Positions 59,165 to 64,000 of a stretch of 64,000 nt of DNA are shown in pieces; positions within the stretch are counted from its first letter, which is position 1; each line of letters begins with the position of its first letter. The translations under genes were made by a program, and so were the position numbers. The DNA is from Heterobilharzia americana. Taxonomy: Eukaryota > Platyhelminthes > Trematoda > Strigeidida > Schistosomatidae. The notes beneath the pieces were generated by a model. It saw only the letters and a list, made by a program, of their open reading frames with translations, was not told the DNA's origin and did not search any database. The DNA lies in the NCBI GenBank assembly GCA_944470555.2, contig OX104131.1, forward strand, positions 20,018,515-20,082,514, in the 5' to 3' direction.

Positions 59165-60680
59165 TTTGTAAGTTTGAATATATATAATAGTAGTGGTTTA
59201 GAAGACTTGTTTGAAGGTAAAATAAAATCATTGGTCGCGCAGAATTCAAATTAATGTCTATACAAGCCTGCAAAACCACGGCTATCTCAGACAGTCAAAA
59301 ATATATATTAAACAGATGGCTTTCGAGGTTGTAAGTAGAAACTGTGATTACATCTTACATTTATTTCGCAAGTTAATCACATATGAAGACGAAAAATCAA
59401 CAGCAGTAGTTTCTAACAGGATGTATGCATCAAATGATAAGGCCGTAATATTACGCATAAGCAAATTACAATCTTGTCAAGAGTATCAGCATATAGAAGA
59501 CTAGATTACTTGAGAAAACTAACAATCACTAATACAAAGTGTATAAGACTTGGTTTTAAACCACAAGCTGTAGGAAAGTAACAGAGATTTAGGTAAATTA
59601 TTCACGAGAAAAAAAATCCAATTCAAGCTCTACAGTATGCTACCAAAAAGATATTTACTGATTTAGCAGTAGATATGATTCACAGTTGATCAACTCTCGT
59701 CACCAATCCACTTAGGTAACTTCGTAAAAGTAACTAAAACGAACGCTTAGCCCAATAAGCTCACAGCAGACAATCAACATTGTCAGCGATTAATACCTAA
59801 GATGGGTAGTTACATAGGTTTTCAATTTCAATCTTTCATCACTGATGCCTCTAGAGCGTCGGGTGTTTGGTAGTACTGAAGAAACAGAAGACAACTCGAC
59901 GAGAGAATGCATATTAGGAAGAATTGGAATGGTAGTGGTTACATATGGTACTCCTTGCACTAACGCAGCCATTTGCAAATGTCTTCATTTCCTCTGTTCC
60001 TGTCTTGATTTGCTCTTGACCTGCTCTTCATACACTCTTATCAGCAGCATCCCCTGTAATACGCCTGTGTTATCCCCTGCGTTGCTCTTGGCAGAAACCT
60101 TACCCATTGCCGGTAATTCCTTATGATTCCTGCCACCCTCTCGACATATACTACTTATATCCGTTGTTATCAACAACGCCCACTACAGTACTACTGAGTC
60201 AACAGTGCCAGTGTTGAGTAAAGAAGTTACTTTAGTTGATGAGGTTGTAAACCAAATTTTACTACAGTGACTGTGACATGCTACGGACGTTTCCCAAAGG
60301 CTGATGTCACCATACTATACTGATTGAAGTCACAGGTTGGTAGACAATTGTCGATTTTCTTTGGATAACGTGACTAGAAGACGTAGTTATCTGAAGAATC
60401 ACGTTATCCAAATTCATAAGAGGGACTAGTTGTTTCACATTTTTGTTTATTTGTTCTAATAAACGACGCCAGGATTACACAAGAAGAATGCAAACCACTA
60501 AAATATCTGATTAAAGTAAAAATCCAATTAGGAACTCTTTGGTAAGAAAATTTTCCGGAACACTACGCAAATTTGTAATATAAGCGATAATTGATGGGAA
60601 AAGTCCCTCACTAACGGTTTACTTCTACAAATCGTAGGTAGTTGCTAGGACAGGTTATAAATAACATCCCATCTACATTA
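59165..60680. other. Unassigned, with several open frames and a hairpin
   Basis: Frames on both strands (59,316-59,504 and 59,845-60,126 plus; 59,985-60,176 minus) may derive from an unknown repeat, but I recognise none of them. A perfect 13-base inverted repeat lies at 60,361-60,373 and 60,399-60,411. Confidence 0.3.
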
Positions 60681-60682
60681 TA

Positions 60683-60972
60683 GTATTAATGATAGATAGT
60701 AGCTAGGAACGGAATGCAGGACGCAAGTTTCGTCCTGTTTGGGACTCGTTAGCTCGATGTACCTGCCTCTCGGTGAGCGATATTGTTCCCGCTAAGACTC
60801 GAAATAGGGGCCGATCGCTTCAAACGCCAGAGCGTTATCCATCCGGCCACCAAGTTACAGTAGCCACTTCTTGTGCGACGGTATAGTTTTAGTATTGTTA
60901 CAGGAGCCCATATACCAACAGAGACCGGTCAAATTCGGTCTGATCAGAGACGGGATAATACAAGTAACAACA
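60683..60972. mobile_element. Hammerhead SINE (Sm-alpha type), minus copy facing a plus tail
   Basis: The minus copy (60,683-60,895) is full at its head: on minus, CGTCGCACAAGAAGTGGCTA and GGATAACGCTCTGGCGTTTG. The ribozyme core is damaged (CTAACGA). A plus tail (60,900-60,972: CAGGAGCCCATATACCAACA, GGGATAATACAAGTAACAAC) abuts the head, giving the divergent layout. Confidence 0.82.
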
Positions 60973-61035
60973 CTACGCTCCGGTATTTCCAAACAAATTT
61001 AGCAGAATGCAATTGATTAACGTAATGCACCCACC

Positions 61036-61192
61036 CACCTTGTGTACACCTGTGCAGCAGACAATAAGCCATACGTAATGTGAGGGCTAGTGATACTACT
61101 TAGCTGTCCAAACCTCAGTATGTGGAGCACGGCTCGAACCCGTGACACAATAGTTGGTAATCACTTTCCTAAACCAATGGGCCACAGCTCCA
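61036..61192 (-). mobile_element. tRNA-derived SINE, family C
   Basis: Tail CTTGTGTACACCTGTGCAGC and GTGAGGGCTAGTGATACTAC on plus; head on minus GGAGCTGTGGCCCATTGGTT with box B CGGGTTCGAGCCGTGC. Confidence 0.78.
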
Positions 61193-61644
61193 CAATTAAC
61201 TTAATAACCGTTTATGTTCAAGATTATGGATCACACTCAGTGTGTAGAAGCTTATTATATCATCGGGTTGCACAGACTGAAACAAGAAGAAGGTTAAAAC
61301 TAGTGGCTAAATGACACTAGATATAGTTTGTATTTGTGTAAATCACAGCGTATTTGAAATGAAATAATGCCAGCGTTTTGGACGAAAGTCTGGTCCAAGC
61401 TTCTTCAGGGAAATAATCAAAATTAGAATATCAAGGATATATAAATGAATTCAAAGACGTATATTCAATCTCTTTGCTCAATCCTCTTCGTATGGTCGTT
61501 GTCTTTCTAAAATAATGGTCTAATGGTTGGTATTGGAAAGCTTAGGTCAACAAACAGCTCCATTTTCAAGATTGCTAGTCTTTCTCATACTTCTATCTAG
61601 AGGTTTTTTGTGAAGATTTATCAATTAATTTTAGGTTGGGGGGG

Positions 61645-62345
61645 GGGGAGGAGGAACATTGGAAACCTGGGAGCACTGGATAGCTGTTTCGCCCTAGTAT
61701 GGGACTCCTCAACAGTGTGCACCTGTGACCCCAACCTATCAGGGACCGAACTCAGAACCTTCAGGTTCCATGGCCATCATGCTACCATCGAGCCACTGGG
61801 TCGGAATCCAATAGTCCACATTTCCTACTTCTGTCAGTTCACAATATAGCACGACCATCACCCAACGTCATGAGTAACTCTTTTCATGTTCGACTTGGTT
61901 ACGACTTCTCATTGGATTTTCGGGAATCACCCCTCGAAACCTTCGCAAAAACCTGCTAAGGCTTATTAATAAAACTTCAAAGAGAATTAACCTAGCGCTT
62001 ATTGGTGGCTATTTTTGAGAGGTGATTCCTGAAGTTCCAATGAGAAGTAGTGACCGGTGGAGTCAACCAAGTCGAGCGTGAGGACAGTTACTCAACGACG
62101 ACATTGGATGTAGGTCACTGTATATCATGAACTGTAAGAAGTAGAAAATGTGGACGACTAGATTCTGACCCAGTGGCTCAATAGTAAAGTGTTGATCACG
62201 GGGACTGAAGGTCCTGGGTTCGAGCCCTGGAGAGGCGAGGTCACGGGTGGATACTGCTGAGGAGTCCCGCATTAGGACGAAACAGCTGTCCAGTGCTTCC
62301 AGGTTTCCAATGTTCTTCTAACTGGTGTCAGTCAATGATGAATTC
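61645..62345. mobile_element. Family D hammerhead SINE, long inverted pair (foldback, 0.7 kb)
   Basis: The left arm (61,645-61,940, minus) mirrors the right arm (62,012-62,345, plus). The arms share not only the SINE but further inner sequence: TCTGTCAGTTCACAATATAG against ATATCATGAACTGTAAGAAG, and GGTTACGACTTCTCATTGGA against TTCCAATGAGAAGTAGTGAC. About 70 bases lie between. The left ribozyme has TTGAGGA; the right one is intact (62,247-62,300). This is the longest and clearest family D unit in the window. Confidence 0.83.
62247..62300 (+). ncRNA. Hammerhead ribozyme of family D, intact core
   Basis: The order is GTGGATACTG, CTGAGGA, stem II GTCC/GGAC with loop CGCATTA, GAAA, stem III AC-AGCT-GT, GTC cleavage site, CAGTGCTTCC. 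ACTG/CAGT closes stem I. The upstream box B is GGGTTCGAGCCC (62,216-62,227). Confidence 0.74.
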
Positions 62346-63923
62346 CAACCTTTGTCATATTTGCTTTATTCGAAAGTATTTTCGCGTATTAATGAGTGCT
62401 GGTTTCTAGATAAACAAGGATTCAAATCTTCTTGTAGTTGAAATTATATACTAACCGACGATTTTTATAGCATGAACCAGATTCACTAGATGAAGTGCTA
62501 TATTGTTACAAATCAATATGATTCTTGCTTCTAGATAAGGTGAAATGGTTGACAAATACATTCAATATTTGATGTATGAGCACAAGAAAGCTGTCATCTT
62601 ATATTTCTTGTTTTCACTTTATCTCCAAAAATTTAACAAAGCGATCATTTTTATTGACAAACCCTCCTTAATTTACTGAATTTCTAAAGAAACTTCTACC
62701 TGAAATTACTTTATATGATTGATGAAATAACTAAAGATACTAACAAAGGTAAGTTGTACAAAACCCACAAAGGATATGAACCGACCAACCACTGCGTAAT
62801 GCAGTGCAGTACTGAAAGATGACAGTGGACAATTAGGTCTTTGGGTAAAGTTCACTTTCTCATGTAATACTGAAGTAATGAGTCGATGTATTTTCTCAGC
62901 ATCAAAAGTTCTTACATAATATATTATTGATTGCAGAATCTAACAAACCCTTTGCTTCCAAATTAAAAGAAGTTTGATCATGCACATAGTCTCAGGTGTA
63001 ATAGTTGTTAATAGTGAAGGACATTTATTCTTGTTCCCATCCGGATATAAACATCCACAACAACATAAAAATTAACGAAATATATGGGGTGAAAATGTCA
63101 CAATAAGAAACAGAATAGAAAGAGGAAATTAGGAGGTAATGAGAAAACAAAAAAGCGGAAATGGATGAAAAGAAGACCAAAAAGATGAACAGTAACAGTA
63201 ATCAAGAGATAGTGTTAATGAATTCGCATCAGTGTGATCCATTTCGAGCGATGTGACCTAGGTTTCACAAACACTAGACTATAAGAACCCTAAGGACTCC
63301 AGTCAGCCAGTTTTTGTTCCTTGTACGAACCGGAATTGCAAATAGAAACTCTACGGAGTGTTGGTACGTTTTAGTTTGATCAAACGACGGATCAGTGAAA
63401 CTACTCAAATTTCATAGCAGTAGACTGGGAGGAAATCAGATCGAGGAATGCGTTGTAAGGTGCTAAATATCCAGGAAAGTAACCTACTTATTCACAAGCT
63501 TTTTACAACTGACCATGAACTTCAAACAAAGATTACGTATTTTCTGCTTGCTACAATTTTACTTTCCTTTAAATTCAGTAAAATAATGACAGAATACAAC
63601 TAAACATGAAGACTACGGCTAAGAATTACTATCAGATTCCAAGTTAAACAGTTCCATGTTAATTTCTTTGTTAGGTACTTCACACAATGAAATAGTATTG
63701 TTTACAGTATTTTATTAGCGGTATTATTTACTGGATTCAGAAAATGAAACTACGTTGTATGAAATATACAAATGAATTAGCACAAAACTGTATACTACAG
63801 CAGAAAATCAGTTTCACTCTTACACTAAATTAAATAAGTTTACCGAGAGTTAAGTCAGTCAAATTACTAAATTTCATTGCTATTAAATTATACCAATAGA
63901 GCAGTAAACTCAGTGGAACATAC
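62346..63923. other. LSD1 intron, unassigned part
   Basis: AT-rich sequence between the family D foldback and the first LSD1 exon in the window. No gene, RNA or named repeat recognised. Confidence 0.4.
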
Positions 63924-64000
63924 ACGAGATTCCAAAATAGTGACTTTAGCACCAAAGTAGGTTAATTGTCTCGCTGCAATTAAGCCAGATATGCCCGCTC
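63924..64000 (-). CDS. KDM1A: LSD1 exon: FAD dinucleotide-binding motif (runs off window)
   Basis: On the minus strand from the window edge this reads AGISGLIAARQLTYFGAKV and then TILESR. This is the Rossmann-type FAD-binding start of the amine-oxidase domain; the first Gly of GAGxSG is split across the window edge. The exon ends in CGT followed by a gt donor (plus-strand ac at 63,922-63,923), in phase 0. It joins the next exon as ESR|DRVGGR, the normal family sequence. The acceptor side lies outside the window. Confidence 0.93.

Larger units (their letters stand above)
25398..64000 (-). other. KDM1A: KDM1A/LSD1 gene, 3' part (ten exons, 5' end outside window)
   Basis: This span holds the last ten exons of a flavin-dependent histone H3K4me1/2 demethylase, which acts in nuclear CoREST-type repressor complexes. 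Joined in order, the exons read through the FAD dinucleotide-binding motif, the DRVGGR motif, the GAMVVT strand, a tower of two helices, [13 protein letters not shown], the catalytic lysine of GFGLLNKVV, and AGEHT plus [23 protein letters not shown] and the tower place it in KDM1A rather than KDM1B, which lacks a tower. Exon lengths are 77+, 82, 253, 91, 266, 207, 380, 263, 404 and 366 bases, about 795 codons; every junction is GT-AG and keeps phase except that the 404-base exon is one base short. SWIRM and N-terminal exons must lie beyond 64,000. Introns are 1.5-8 kb and full of mobile elements on both strands. Confidence 0.93.

Noticed and set aside
59845..60126. 93-codon plus frame and facing minus frames
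   Set aside because: No family resemblance that I can defend; kept only as part of an unassigned stretch.
38975..60895. Calling every Sm-alpha copy an active ribozyme
   Set aside because: Copies at 31.23, 38.98, 45.86, 46.19, 48.87, 49.08, 54.26, 54.56 and 60.73 kb each have at least one change in CTGANGA or GAAA, so only intact cores are listed as ribozymes.
1..64000. CRISPR arrays, bacterial operons, ribosome binding sites
   Set aside because: The sequence is eukaryotic; no regularly spaced direct repeats or operon structure are present.

Overview
The window looks like nuclear DNA of a blood fluke (family Schistosomatidae, most likely Schistosoma or a close relative). It is AT-rich. It carries many copies of the hammerhead-ribozyme SINE known from schistosomes (Sm-alpha type), RTE-type and CR1/Jockey-type non-LTR retrotransposon fragments, and a Penelope-like element (PLE) with a GIY-YIG domain. 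The one recognisable host gene is split into exons by introns of 1.5 to 8 kb. Species cannot be fixed from the window. No similarity search was run; family calls rest on reading conserved motifs.

Host gene. On the minus strand, from the right edge down to a TAG at 25,398-25,400, lie ten exons of a lysine-specific histone demethylase 1 gene (KDM1A/LSD1). They cover the protein from the FAD-binding GAGISGL motif through the CoREST-binding tower and the catalytic lysine to the C-terminal [16 protein letters not shown] motif. All internal GT/AG junctions and codon phases agree except one exon (29,629-30,032), which is one base short and frameshifted as written. The 5' exons lie beyond 64,000. Low-complexity insertions relative to the human protein sit in the tower and in several loops.

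1-25,040 (downstream of LSD1). This is intergenic DNA made of old repeats: an inverted PLE pair (885-3,115) interrupted by SINEs, RTE fragments (3.6-8.4 kb and 15.8-17.6 kb), a decayed CACTA-like transposase (9.4-10.8 kb, perhaps to 12.4 kb), CR1/Jockey-like remnants on both strands (18.7-20.9 kb and 21.9-23.5 kb), and long stretches where I recognise nothing.

25,041-64,000 (LSD1 locus). The introns are filled with repeats: three RTE-type families distinguishable by their 3' tails (TAA, GAT/ATG, TGAC), a second inverted PLE, tRNA-derived SINEs, and two hammerhead-bearing SINE families.

Most striking pattern. The hammerhead SINEs of both families nearly always occur as divergent, head-to-head pairs: tRNA-like promoter parts in the centre, ribozyme ends pointing outward. 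Both PLE copies and one tRNA-derived SINE have the same left-minus/right-plus layout. The second hammerhead family (tRNA-like head, CTGAGGA core, AC-AGCT-GT stem III) is one I cannot name. Also notable are two almost identical RTE derivatives (32.4-34.3 and 42.1-44.5 kb) that share the same deletion of the reverse-transcriptase catalytic box.
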